Assembly: GCF_004912195.1 (NCBI RefSeq) | Contig: NZ_STGW01000002.1 | Location: forward strand, 300,251 to 341,157 | Source of the DNA: Nocardioides caeni | GTDB taxonomy: Bacteria; Actinomycetota; Actinomycetes; Propionibacteriales; Nocardioidaceae | Direction of reading: 5' to 3' | DNA length: 40,907 bases | In this document: positions 7,357 to 14,967 of the stretch, piece after piece | How positions within the stretch are numbered: the stretch's first letter is position 1 | Layout of the letters: each line of letters begins with the position of its first letter | The notes under the pieces: generated by a model | The model's input: only the letters and a program-made list of their open reading frames with translations | What the model was told of the DNA's origin: nothing | Databases searched by the model: none | Program-made: the position numbers and the translations under genes

Positions 7357-10249
7357 CACGGTTCCTTCGCAGCGGCGGGAGGGCGAGGACGACCAGGGTC
7401 GGGATCGCGGCGAGCTGGACGAGCAGCAGCAGCCAACGCAGCCACGGCGTCGGGTCCGGCAGCGGCTCGGGGGCGGTGCTCACCTGCCAGGCGCGGGTCC
7501 CCCGCGGGGCGCTGGCCTGCTCCAGACCACTGGTGGCGTCGAGTCCGGCGGCGATCTCGCCGTCGGAGGGCGGCGCCAGGACGACGTAGAGGATGCCGCG
7601 ACGGGACAGGTCGGCGACGGCGTCGGAGTCGGGGGCGGTGACCAGTGCGCTGATCACCTCGGTCACCGCCGGGTCCTCGGGGGTGAGGGCGGCGATCTCG
7701 TCCTCGCCGACCGTCGGTCCGTCGCCGCGGTGCACCTCGTAGCGCACCCCGTCGTCGACGTTGCCGCGCAGCACGAGCACACCGTTCTCGTCCGGCGCCC
7801 GCTCGGCGCGCTGGGCCATGTAGACCGGCACGTCGGACGGAGGCTGGTCGGCCTCGTCGTTGCCGTCCTCGCCACCCCAGCCCGCGAACCAGACGAGGCC
7901 CACGGCCGTGGCGGCCAGGCCGGTCAGTGCGACCAGCGCGAGACCGGCCTGGACCGGCACGGGGCGCTGCCCCAGGTGGTGGAGGGACAGCCCTCCGATC
8001 ACGGCGGCGGTGAGCCAGGCGCCGTGCAGGACCAGCAGCACGGCACCCACACCGGGCTGCTGGGAGGCGACGCCCGGGAGATCGACGCTGGTCATGGCGA
8101 GCGGGACGCCGACCACGGCGGTGACGGCGGCCACCACCCAGCACACGACGACAGCGACCCGGCTGGAGGCCGGCACCAACGCGGCCACGGCGAGCACGGG
8201 AAGCACCAGGCCCACCCAGCCGGGGGCGCCGAGGTCCGCGAGCCGGCCGGCGAGCAGGTCCCAGCCCGAGGTGGCCGCCGTGGGCCACCGGCCGATGTCG
8301 AGCACGGTCGCCGCGAAGCCGCCCTCGAAGAGCGAGGGCAACCACCACGGGACGAGCACGAGCAGCGGTACGGCGAGCGCCGCGACCGGCGGACCCCACA
8401 CCGAGCGCTCCTTGGCCTCGGTGGGCAGCAGCCGCACGGCCACGGCGAGCAGGACGCCGATGAGCGCCGCGAGGACCAGCCACGAGGTGGGCGCGACGGC
8501 CGTCATCAACGCCAGGCCGAGTCCGGTGCGCCAGCCGGCGCGCCAGCGGTGATCGGCGTCGGGGTCGGCGAAGCCGAGAGCGGCGTGGGCCAGCCAGGGC
8601 AGCACCGCCGCAGCGACGACGATCCCCCAGCGTCCGCCGCCCCAGGCACCCGACACGAGCGGCACCAGGGCCCACGTCACCGACCCCCAGAAGAGCAGCC
8701 ACCGCGGGGCGCCGTGGGGCGTCAGGAAGCGGGCGACGACGCTCAGGAACCGCCACGCCCCCCACAGTGCGACCGGCGCGGCGAGCGCCATCAGCAGCGA
8801 CATGAGGAGCGACGGCCCGACCGGGATGCCGAGCAGGGCGAGCGGGAGGACGTACGCCGGGGCCGGCAGGTCGCTGCCGAAGCCGACCGCGTGACGGGCC
8901 TCGGTGACCAGCGCCCACCAGTCGCCGACGCCCTCGGGTGCCGGCGACAGCGCGCCCCCGCTGATCCCGCCGACGACGTCGCGCACGCCGACCAGCAGGG
9001 CGAGGACCACGAGGGCGGTGGCGACCGCCGCCGGGTTGGTGAGGAAGCGCACCACCCAGCCCGAGTCGGCGAACTCCTCGTCCTCGTCGCGATGGCGGGC
9101 AGCGGGTGGGGCCGTGTCGGCGTCGCGCTCGGCCGCTGCGGCCCGTCGACGCTCGGCCACGTCGGCCGCCTGGTTGGTCGCCGCGGCGACGAGGTCGCCG
9201 AGGAAGTCGAGACCGTGACGATAGGGCAGCCACCATGGCGCCAGCAGCCGCCGGACCCTGGAGCGGTCGGGTCCCTCGTCGCCGCGGAGGCCGCGCAGCG
9301 TCACGGCGCGACGCCGGCGCGCCTCACGGATCTGGCCGGGGTGCCGCAGCACCGAGACCGCGGCAGCCAGCTCGTCGAGAGCCTCACCGACGGCGCGGAC
9401 GCACAGCAGCCCGACCATCCGGACCAGCGAGCCCAGCAGCAGCCGGACGGCCTGGAGCGGCAGCGTCACGCCGCGGGAGTTCGCCAGTAGCGTGAAGAGC
9501 GCTGCCCGGCGCTCCTGGAAGTGGGTGTGCCGTCCGGTCAGCGGCGTCCGACGGACGCCGCGGTGCGCCGCCTCGGCGTGGAACACGACGGCGGACGGGA
9601 CCACGATCGTGGTCAGGCCCGCGGCCGCAGCCCGCCAGCCGAGGTCGAGGTCGTTGCCGAAGATCGGCAGCGCCCGGTCGAAACCACCGAGCTGGGCGAG
9701 CACCTCGCGTCGCACCAGCATGCCCGCGCTGTTGACCGCGAAGACCTCATGGACCGCGTCGTGCTGCCCCTGGTCGTACTCGCCGCGCTCGAGGCCGGTC
9801 TCGCGCCGACCGGTGCCGCTGAGCGTCACCCCGACCTCGAGCAGGCGCCGCAGCGAGGGCCACTCCCGGAGCTTGGGCCCGAGGATCGCGGCCTCCGGAT
9901 GCGTCCGGGCCGCCGCCAGGAGCTCCGCGAGGGCGCCGGGCGCGGGGGTCGAGTCATCGTGGAGCAGCCACAGCCACTCGGGGGCGCCGGGCCCGTCCAG
10001 GGTCACGAGCGCGTCGGCGACCGCATCGGGGAAGCCGGCACTGGCCGGCAGGCGCCGGGACGTGACCGGGAGGTGCCCCTCGAGGCCGTCGACGACCAGC
10101 TCGAGGCTGCCGTCGACGCTGCCCGTGTCGACCGCGACGACACGGTCGACCGGAGCGGTCTGGGCACGTAGGCCGTCGAGCACCGTCGGCAGCCATCCGG
10201 CACCGTCGTGACTCACCAGGACGACGGCGACCCGCGGTTGCTGCGACAC
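7349..10249 (-). CDS. Large family-2 glycosyltransferase with multi-pass membrane domain
   Basis: A 966-residue fusion. Residues 1-300 are a GT-A family 2 domain (VAVVLVSHDGAGWLPTVLDGL, HDDS at 97-100 as the metal site, FGNDLDLGWRAAAAG near 198-212). Residues about 380-770 hold ten or more hydrophobic segments, followed by a soluble domain at about 790-925 and a last membrane helix near 930-955. Equivalent genes sit beside whiB in Streptomyces. The likely role is synthesis of a surface polysaccharide; the sugar and acceptor are unknown. The GTG at 10249 lies 8 nt after TAGGCT with no Shine-Dalgarno sequence, so it is probably leaderless. It is cotranscribed with DUF5719. Confidence 0.88.
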   Translation of the reverse strand: MSQQPRVAVVLVSHDGAGWLPTVLDGLRAQTAPVDRVVAVDTGSVDGSLELVVDGLEGHLPVTSRRLPASAGFPDAVADALVTLDGPGAPEWLWLLHDDSTPAPGALAELLAAARTHPEAAILGPKLREWPSLRRLLEVGVTLSGTGRRETGLERGEYDQGQHDAVHEVFAVNSAGMLVRREVLAQLGGFDRALPIFGNDLDLGWRAAAAGLTTIVVPSAVVFHAEAAHRGVRRTPLTGRHTHFQERRAALFTLLANSRGVTLPLQAVRLLLGSLVRMVGLLCVRAVGEALDELAAAVSVLRHPGQIREARRRRAVTLRGLRGDEGPDRSRVRRLLAPWWLPYRHGLDFLGDLVAAATNQAADVAERRRAAAAERDADTAPPAARHRDEDEEFADSGWVVRFLTNPAAVATALVVLALLVGVRDVVGGISGGALSPAPEGVGDWWALVTEARHAVGFGSDLPAPAYVLPLALLGIPVGPSLLMSLLMALAAPVALWGAWRFLSVVARFLTPHGAPRWLLFWGSVTWALVPLVSGAWGGGRWGIVVAAAVLPWLAHAALGFADPDADHRWRAGWRTGLGLALMTAVAPTSWLVLAALIGVLLAVAVRLLPTEAKERSVWGPPVAALAVPLLVLVPWWLPSLFEGGFAATVLDIGRWPTAATSGWDLLAGRLADLGAPGWVGLVLPVLAVAALVPASSRVAVVVCWVVAAVTAVVGVPLAMTSVDLPGVASQQPGVGAVLLVLHGAWLTAAVIGGLSLHHLGQRPVPVQAGLALVALTGLAATAVGLVWFAGWGGEDGNDEADQPPSDVPVYMAQRAERAPDENGVLVLRGNVDDGVRYEVHRGDGPTVGEDEIAALTPEDPAVTEVISALVTAPDSDAVADLSRRGILYVVLAPPSDGEIAAGLDATSGLEQASAPRGTRAWQVSTAPEPLPDPTPWLRWLLLLVQLAAIPTLVVLALPPLRRNRDD

Positions 10250-10257
10250 GGCGAAGG

Positions 10258-10263
10258 AGCCTA
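10258..10263 (-). promoter_or_regulatory. -10 box TAGGCT, leaderless promoter of the large glycosyltransferase
   Basis: Minus-strand TAGGCT is 8 nt before the GTG at 10249. A 13-bp hairpin abuts it on the upstream side. Confidence 0.58.
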
Positions 10264-10264
10264 C

Positions 10265-10297
10265 GCGCCGGGGTTCGAAGGGGGCGAACCCCGGCGC
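10265..10297 (-). terminator. Perfect 13-bp hairpin between whiB and the glycosyltransferase
   Basis: GCGCCGGGGTTCG at 10265-10277 pairs exactly with CGAACCCCGGCGC at 10285-10297 across a 7-nt loop. No U-tract follows on the minus strand, so it is not a classical intrinsic terminator. It could still stop or slow readthrough from whiB, or sit in the -35 region of the next promoter. The rest of the 205-bp gap holds CTGCTGCGGA iterations near 10318-10350 and a dispersed repeat. Confidence 0.5.
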
Positions 10298-10380
10298 CTG
10301 CTCACTTCGGCGATCGCTGCTGCGGAACTGCTGCTGCGGACCTGCTGCTTCGCAGATACTCAGCTGGTTTCGACGCGCGG

Positions 10381-10407
10381 TCGCGACCTCGTTCCTCGGT
10401 CGCGCGC
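10381..10407. repeat. Dispersed intergenic repeat, copy 2
   Basis: GCGACCTCGTTCCTCGGTCGC is an imperfect palindrome carrying the CTCGTTCCTCG core shared with the other copies. It lies downstream of whiB. Confidence 0.5.
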
Positions 10408-10454
10408 TTGCTCAACCCGCGGTCGACCTGAGGTGCGCTCGTGCCTCGCGCCCC

Positions 10455-10709
10455 TCAGACCGCGCGTTTCTTGAGCTTGCGGCGCTCGCGCTCCGACAGT
10501 CCACCCCAGATCCCGAAGCGCTCGTCGTTGCCGAGCGCTGCCTCCAGGCACTCCAGCCGGACGTCGCACGTCTGGCAGACCTTCTTGGCCTCTCTCGTCG
10601 AACCCCCCTTCTCGGGGAAGAAGGCCTCGGGGTCGGTCTGCGCGCACAACGCGCGCTCCTGCCACCCCAGGTCCTCGGATTCGGCTTCGACCAGGAACAA
10701 TTCCCTCAC
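10455..10709 (-). CDS. whiB: WhiB-family iron-sulfur transcription factor (WhiB/WhiB2 type)
   Basis: An 84-residue Wbl protein. Four cysteines, C22, C45, C48 and C54, form the [4Fe-4S] site in the usual C-x22-C-x2-C-x5-C order. The G[VI]WGG turn (GIWGG, 66-70) and the basic tail ERERRKLKKRAV follow. Wbl proteins bind the principal sigma factor and control transcription. WhiB/WhiB2/WhmD members act in sporulation septation or cell division. The location between the large glycosyltransferase and fbiA matches Streptomyces whiB and mycobacterial whiB2. The GTG start has AAGGGG about 8 nt upstream, so unlike many neighbours it has a leader and a Shine-Dalgarno site. Confidence 0.95.
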   Translation of the reverse strand: MRELFLVEAESEDLGWQERALCAQTDPEAFFPEKGGSTREAKKVCQTCDVRLECLEAALGNDERFGIWGGLSERERRKLKKRAV

Positions 10710-10759
10710 GATTCATCCCCTTGCTGACATGTTGCGCCTCGACCCGGTGCCCGAACGAC

Positions 10760-10781
10760 ACACGTGGAATTACATACGTGT
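10760..10781. promoter_or_regulatory. Inverted repeat in the whiB-fbiA divergent region
   Basis: ACACGT (10760-10765) and ACGTGT (10776-10781) are separated by 10 bp of AT-richer sequence containing a TATGTAAT-like -10 candidate for whiB. This could be an operator, or chance. The gap from 10710 to 10863 holds no gene that I support. Confidence 0.35.
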
Positions 10782-10863
10782 CATACCCAAGGAGTCAAGG
10801 CCGAATCTGCTATACGCAGCCCAACGGGACCTTCGTCTCGACCACAAGGCACAGTTGACCCCC

Positions 10864-11946
10864 GTGGACACGACACCGACGAGCAGTGCTGCAACACCCC
10901 CCGGCCGGCGCGAGCCGCTGAGGCACCTCACCGTCCTCTCCGGCGGCATGGGCGGGGCGAAGTTCCTGCAGGGCCTCCTCCACGGCATCGCCGCCGGCAC
11001 CCTGCCCGGTGTCGCGCCGGACGCAACGGTGACCGTCATCGCCAACACCGCCGACGACTGGTGGATCCACGGCCTCAAGGTCTGCCCCGACCTCGACACG
11101 GTGATGTACACGCTCGGCGACGGGATCGACCCCGAGCGCGGGTGGGGGCGCCGCGCGGAGACCTGGAGCGCCAAGGAGGAGCTGGCCGCCTACGGTGTCG
11201 AGCCCACCTGGTTCGGCCTCGGGGACCGCGACATCGCCACCCACCTCGTGCGCACCCAGCTGCTCGACTCCGGCTATCCGCTGTCCCGGGTCACGCAGGC
11301 CCTCTGCCAGCGCTGGCTCGCTCCGACGTACGGCGAGCGCCTGACCCTGTTGCCGATGACGGACGACCGCGTCGAGACGCACGTGGCGATCGCCGACCCC
11401 GAGGCCCCCAGTGGCAGGCGGGCCGTGCACTTCCAGGAGTACTGGGTGCGCCTGCGCGCCGAGGTGCCGGCCGAGCAGGTCGTGTTCGTCGGACTCGACG
11501 CCGCGACACCCGCCCCCGGCGTGCTGGAGACGATCGCCACCACCGACCTCCTCGTCCTCCCCCCGTCGAACCCGGTCGTGTCGGTCGGCACCATCCTCGG
11601 CGTGCCGGGTGTGCGCGATGCCGTACGCGCCACCACCGCGCGGGTCGTCGGCCTCTCCCCCATCGTCGGCGCCTCGCACGTGCGCGGCATGGCCGAGCAG
11701 ATGCTCACCTCGATCGGCGTCGAGGTGAGCGCAGCGGGCGTGGGCCTCAACTACGGCGCGCGCGCCAACGGCGGCGTGCTCGACGGCTGGCTGATCGACG
11801 AGCGCGACGCCGACCAGGTGTCCCGGCTGGAGGCCGAGGGGCTGCGCTGCGCCGCCGTACCGCTGATGATGACCGACCACGACGCCACCGCGGCGATGGC
11901 CGCTGCGGCCGTCTCCCTGGTCGTGGACGGCGCCGGGCCTGCCTGA
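10864..11946 (+). CDS. fbiA: FbiA (CofD): F420 precursor transferase
   Basis: A 360-residue CofD/FbiA enzyme. It joins the phospholactyl or phosphoenolpyruvyl group of an activated guanosine donor to Fo, giving (dehydro)F420-0. Residues 22-36 (LTVLSGGMGGAKFLQ) are the phosphate loop, followed by TVIANTADDWWIHGLKVCPDLDTVMYTL and LPPSNPVVSVGTILGVPGVRDA, all family signatures. The GTG at 10864 is the only plausible start just before the conserved domain; no strong Shine-Dalgarno sequence is visible, so the start is moderately sure. The stop overlaps the fbiB ATG (ATGA). The partner genes fbiC and fbiD are not in the window. Confidence 0.93.
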   Translation: MDTTPTSSAATPPGRREPLRHLTVLSGGMGGAKFLQGLLHGIAAGTLPGVAPDATVTVIANTADDWWIHGLKVCPDLDTVMYTLGDGIDPERGWGRRAETWSAKEELAAYGVEPTWFGLGDRDIATHLVRTQLLDSGYPLSRVTQALCQRWLAPTYGERLTLLPMTDDRVETHVAIADPEAPSGRRAVHFQEYWVRLRAEVPAEQVVFVGLDAATPAPGVLETIATTDLLVLPPSNPVVSVGTILGVPGVRDAVRATTARVVGLSPIVGASHVRGMAEQMLTSIGVEVSAAGVGLNYGARANGGVLDGWLIDERDADQVSRLEAEGLRCAAVPLMMTDHDATAAMAAAAVSLVVDGAGPA

Positions 11947-12890
11947 TGGGCGACCTGCACGTCTGGGCGCCCGAGGGCGTCGGCGAGATCACGGAGGGCG
12001 ACGACCTGGCCGCCGTGCTGCTCGCCGCCATCGACGACCTGCGCGACGGCGACGTCCTCGTCGTCACCAGCAAGGCGGTCAGCAAGGCCGAGGGCCGGGT
12101 CCGGCCGGGCACGCGCGACGACTGGCTCGCCGGCGAGACCACACGTCTCGTGGCGCGCCGCGGCCCCACCCGGATCGTGCGCAACCGCCTCGGGCTGACC
12201 ATGGCCGCCGCCGGCATCGACAACTCCAACGTCGAGGCGGGCAGCGTGGTCCTGCTTCCCGAGGACCCCGACCGCTCGGCGCGCGAGCTGCGCGAGGCGG
12301 TCGCCGGGCGTCGCGACGTCAACGTGGGCGTCGTCGTCACCGACACCGCCGGCCGCGCCTGGCGCGACGGCCAGACCGACATCGCGATCGGGGCCGCCGG
12401 GCTCGTGGTCGCCGAGTCGTTCGCCGGCCGCGTCGACGCCCACGGCAACGAGCTCGCGGTCACCGCGCCCGCCGTCGCCGACGAGCTCGCCTCCGCCGCC
12501 GAGCTGGCGCAGGGCAAGCTGGGCGGCCGGCCGTGCGCCGTCGTGCGCGGCCGCGCGGACCTCGTCCTCCCGACGGGCGAGCACGGCACCGGGGCGGCCG
12601 CCCTCATCCGGCCCGACGGCGCCGACCTCTTCGGCTGGGGCGCCCGGGAAGCCGTCATCCGCGCCGTCGCGGGCGCCGCGGCCGACCGCGGGCCCTTCGG
12701 CAGCCCGGTCAGCGCCGAGGAGCTCGCCGACGCCCTCCACGACGCCGGTCTCGCCGCGCGGGTGACCCACGCCGACGGCGTGACCGCGGACGGCAGCCGG
12801 GCGGACGCCGTCCGCATCGTCGCCTTCGCCCACGGCTGGGAGGTCGACGGATCGGACACCGACCTGCGCCTGCGCCCAGTCAGTCCGTAG
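11946..12890 (+). CDS. fbiB: FbiB/CofE: F420-0:gamma-glutamyl ligase, single-domain form
   Basis: A 314-residue GTP-dependent ligase that adds glutamates to F420-0. Its CofE domain covers about 1-245, with DGDVLVVTSKAVSKAEGRV, RIVRNRLGLTMAAAGIDNSN and GVVVTDTAGRAWRDGQTDIAIG. Mycobacterial FbiB is about 448 residues because a C-terminal FMN nitroreductase domain reduces dehydro-F420-0. Here only about 65 residues follow the ligase, and they show no nitroreductase features. The start overlaps the fbiA stop. The TAG stop is also the start of a TAGACT -10 candidate for the next gene. Confidence 0.92.
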   Translation: MGDLHVWAPEGVGEITEGDDLAAVLLAAIDDLRDGDVLVVTSKAVSKAEGRVRPGTRDDWLAGETTRLVARRGPTRIVRNRLGLTMAAAGIDNSNVEAGSVVLLPEDPDRSARELREAVAGRRDVNVGVVVTDTAGRAWRDGQTDIAIGAAGLVVAESFAGRVDAHGNELAVTAPAVADELASAAELAQGKLGGRPCAVVRGRADLVLPTGEHGTGAAALIRPDGADLFGWGAREAVIRAVAGAAADRGPFGSPVSAEELADALHDAGLAARVTHADGVTADGSRADAVRIVAFAHGWEVDGSDTDLRLRPVSP

Positions 12891-12949
12891 ACTCACCGCG
12901 ATCCGCGCCGACCAGCCGGGTCACCCACCAGCACCAACCCACCAGCACC
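12888..12949 (+). promoter_or_regulatory. Candidate promoter and leader of the DUF3105 gene, with a 13-bp direct repeat
   Basis: TAGACT at 12888-12893 begins with the fbiB stop codon. The predicted leader of about 66 nt contains ACCCACCAGCACC twice, at 12923-12935 and 12937-12949, one base apart. GAGG follows about 11 nt before the GTG. Function of the repeat is unknown. Confidence 0.4.
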
Positions 12950-12966
12950 CCGAGGTACTCGCCACC

Positions 12967-13803
12967 GTGGCCAAGACCAGCAAGTCCGACAAGTCGGACC
13001 GCCAGAAAGTCATCGATGACATCCGGCGCAAGCAGAAGGGCGCCGAGAAGCGCCAGGGTCTCGCCATCGTCGGCGTCTGCGTCGTCGTCGCGCTCGGCAT
13101 CATCGGCATCGCTGCGTGGGGACCGATCACCACGGCCATCCAGAAGGCCCGGTGGGCCGGCACCGACCTCGAGGACATCGGCGCCGGTGCCGACGTCTGC
13201 GGAGAGGTGACCGAGAAGGACGCCACGGGCACCGGCGAGCACGTCCCGTTCGAGCAGCAGGTGACCTACCCGGACTCGCCCCCCGCCTTCGGTCCGCACT
13301 GGAACGAGGCCAACATCGCTCCGGCGCCGATCAACGACCGGTTCTACACCAAGGACTCGCGCCCCGAGCTCGAGTCACTGGTCCACAACATCGAGCACGG
13401 CTACACGATCCTCTGGTACGACGAGACGATCGCCGACTCCTCCAGTGAGCTGGGCGCCATCAAGGCGATCGCCGCGAGCCTCGACGCCAACGACACCAAC
13501 CAGCGCCTGAAGTTCAAGGCCGTGCCGTGGACCGAGGAGGACGCCAAGGAGTCCGCCGAGGCCGCCGCCGCCGAGGCCGAGACCCCGGAGGCGGCCCCGG
13601 AGGGCGAGGAGCCCACCGAGCCGGTCCCGCCCAAGGAGTTCCCGGAGGGCCAGCACATCGCCTTCACCCACTGGCGCCTCGACAGCGCCACCCAGACGCA
13701 GTACGGCGTGTGGCAATACTGCTCCAAGACCAGCGGCGCCGCGCTCAAGCAGTTCATGACGGACTACCCGTTCACCGACTCCCCCGAGCCCTTCATCTAC
13801 TGA
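12967..13803 (+). CDS. DUF3105 membrane-anchored extracytoplasmic protein
   Basis: A 278-residue protein with a Lys/Asp-rich cytoplasmic N-terminus, one membrane helix at about 31-53 (GLAIVGVCVVVALGIIGIAA) and an extracellular DUF3105 domain. The family core is PPAFGPHWNEANIAPAPIN, followed by ESLVHNIEHGYTILWYDE. An Ala/Glu/Pro-rich stretch of about 40 residues near 190-230 interrupts the domain before HIAFTHWRLD, probably as a disordered loop. Two cysteines, in VCGEV and WQYCSKT, could form a disulfide. The GTG start is assigned from the GAGG upstream and the gene's normal length. Function is unknown. Confidence 0.85.
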   Translation: MAKTSKSDKSDRQKVIDDIRRKQKGAEKRQGLAIVGVCVVVALGIIGIAAWGPITTAIQKARWAGTDLEDIGAGADVCGEVTEKDATGTGEHVPFEQQVTYPDSPPAFGPHWNEANIAPAPINDRFYTKDSRPELESLVHNIEHGYTILWYDETIADSSSELGAIKAIAASLDANDTNQRLKFKAVPWTEEDAKESAEAAAAEAETPEAAPEGEEPTEPVPPKEFPEGQHIAFTHWRLDSATQTQYGVWQYCSKTSGAALKQFMTDYPFTDSPEPFIY

Positions 13804-13833
13804 GTCCGGTGGGCGCCCCCTCGCTCGTCCGGG

Positions 13834-14943
13834 TCAGGTCAGGTCGGCGCGGCCCTGCTCCTTGAGGGCGGCGACGATCGCCTTGACGTCCTGGGCACGC
13901 TCGCGGGTGGTGACGAGCAGCGCGTCGGGCGTGTCGACCACGACCACGTCGTCGAGGCCGATGACCGCGACCATGCGCCCCGAGCCCGGGACCACGAGGC
14001 CCGTGACACCGGCGGTCTGCACCTGGTCGCTCGCGCCGAGGACCACACACTCCTCCTGGTCGCCGAGCAGCGTGGCCAGGGAGTCGAAGTCGCCGATGTC
14101 GTCCCAGCCGAAGCCGCCGGGCACCGTCGCCACCTTGCCGGCGGCCGCGGCGGGCTCGGCGATCGCGTGGTCGATCGCGATCTTCGGCAGCTTCTGCCAC
14201 AGCTCGGGCAGACGCTCCGGCGCGGCCGCGATCGCCCGCAGGGTCGCCGCGAAGCCGGGGTCCTGCTCGGCCAGCAGGTCCAGCAGCACCGTCGGACAGA
14301 CCACGAACATGCCGGCGTTCCAGCGGTAGTTGCCGCTGGCGACGTACTCCTCCGCGACCGGGACCGACGGCTTCTCGACGAACTCGACGACCGCACGGGC
14401 ATCGGGGTGACCGTCGAGCACGGCGCCCTGGTGGATGTAGCCGAACGCCGAGGACGGGAACGTCGGCTCGATGCCGATCGTCACCAGCCAGCCGTCGCGG
14501 GCCGCGGCGACCGCGGCGGCCACGGCGGAGCGGAAGCGCTCGGGATCCGCGATCACGTGGTCGGCCGCAAACGAGCCCATCACCTCGGCGCCGCGCCGCT
14601 CCAGCACGGCGGCGGCCAGCCCGATCGCCGCCATCGAGTCGCGGGCCGATGGCTCCGCCAGGACCACGTCGTCCGCCAGCGCTGCCAGCTGGCCGCGCAC
14701 CGCCTCGAGGTGCGCAGCACCGGTCACGACCATGAAGCGGTCACCCACGATCGGCGCCAGGCGGTCGTGGGTCTCCTCCAGCAGCGTGCGCCCCGAGCCC
14801 GTCAGGTCGTGCAGGAACTTCGGCGAGCCCGACCGCGACAGCGGCCACAGGCGGGTGCCCGCCCCACCGGCCGGCACCACCGCCCAGAAGCCCGGGATGT
14901 CGGTCACTGCGGGGGTTGCGCCGTCCGGCTGGTCACTGGCCAT
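13834..14943 (-). CDS. manC: Mannose-1-phosphate guanylyltransferase
   Basis: A 369-residue nucleotidyltransferase making GDP-mannose from mannose-1-P and GTP. The signature VVPAGGAGTRLWPLSR (22-37) and the PKF that follows (41-43) bind the nucleotide. FVEKPSVPVAEEYVASGNYRWNAGMFV is the conserved sugar-binding segment. Its length fits the short monofunctional class with no C-terminal isomerase domain. The ATG at 14943 lies 7 nt after a TAGGGT box. It uses the product of ManB (3507-4886) and would supply mannosyltransferases of envelope glycolipids and glycans. It is divergent from the TIGR03089 gene from a shared promoter element. Confidence 0.94.
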   Translation of the reverse strand: MASDQPDGATPAVTDIPGFWAVVPAGGAGTRLWPLSRSGSPKFLHDLTGSGRTLLEETHDRLAPIVGDRFMVVTGAAHLEAVRGQLAALADDVVLAEPSARDSMAAIGLAAAVLERRGAEVMGSFAADHVIADPERFRSAVAAAVAAARDGWLVTIGIEPTFPSSAFGYIHQGAVLDGHPDARAVVEFVEKPSVPVAEEYVASGNYRWNAGMFVVCPTVLLDLLAEQDPGFAATLRAIAAAPERLPELWQKLPKIAIDHAIAEPAAAAGKVATVPGGFGWDDIGDFDSLATLLGDQEECVVLGASDQVQTAGVTGLVVPGSGRMVAVIGLDDVVVVDTPDALLVTTRERAQDVKAIVAALKEQGRADLT

Positions 14944-14950
14944 GCGCGGC

Positions 14951-14960
14951 ACCCTATCCT
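14951..14960. promoter_or_regulatory. Overlapping head-to-head -10 boxes (bidirectional leaderless promoter 1)
   Basis: ACCCTATCCT holds TAGGGT on the minus strand (14951-14956) and TATCCT on the plus strand (14955-14960), sharing the central TA. The manC ATG is 7 nt to the left and the TIGR03089 GTG 7 nt to the right. The whole intergenic gap is 24 bp. Confidence 0.62.
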
Positions 14961-14967
14961 CGCTGGC

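Noticed and set aside
6941..9490. 849-codon plus-strand frame opposite the DUF5719 and glycosyltransferase genes
   Set aside because: It is antisense to recognised domains and its translation is Gly/Arg/Asp repeats with no motif.
10360..10761. 133-codon minus-strand frame overlapping whiB
   Set aside because: It is an alternative frame of whiB with no motif; the WhiB frame has all four cysteines and a good ribosome-binding site.
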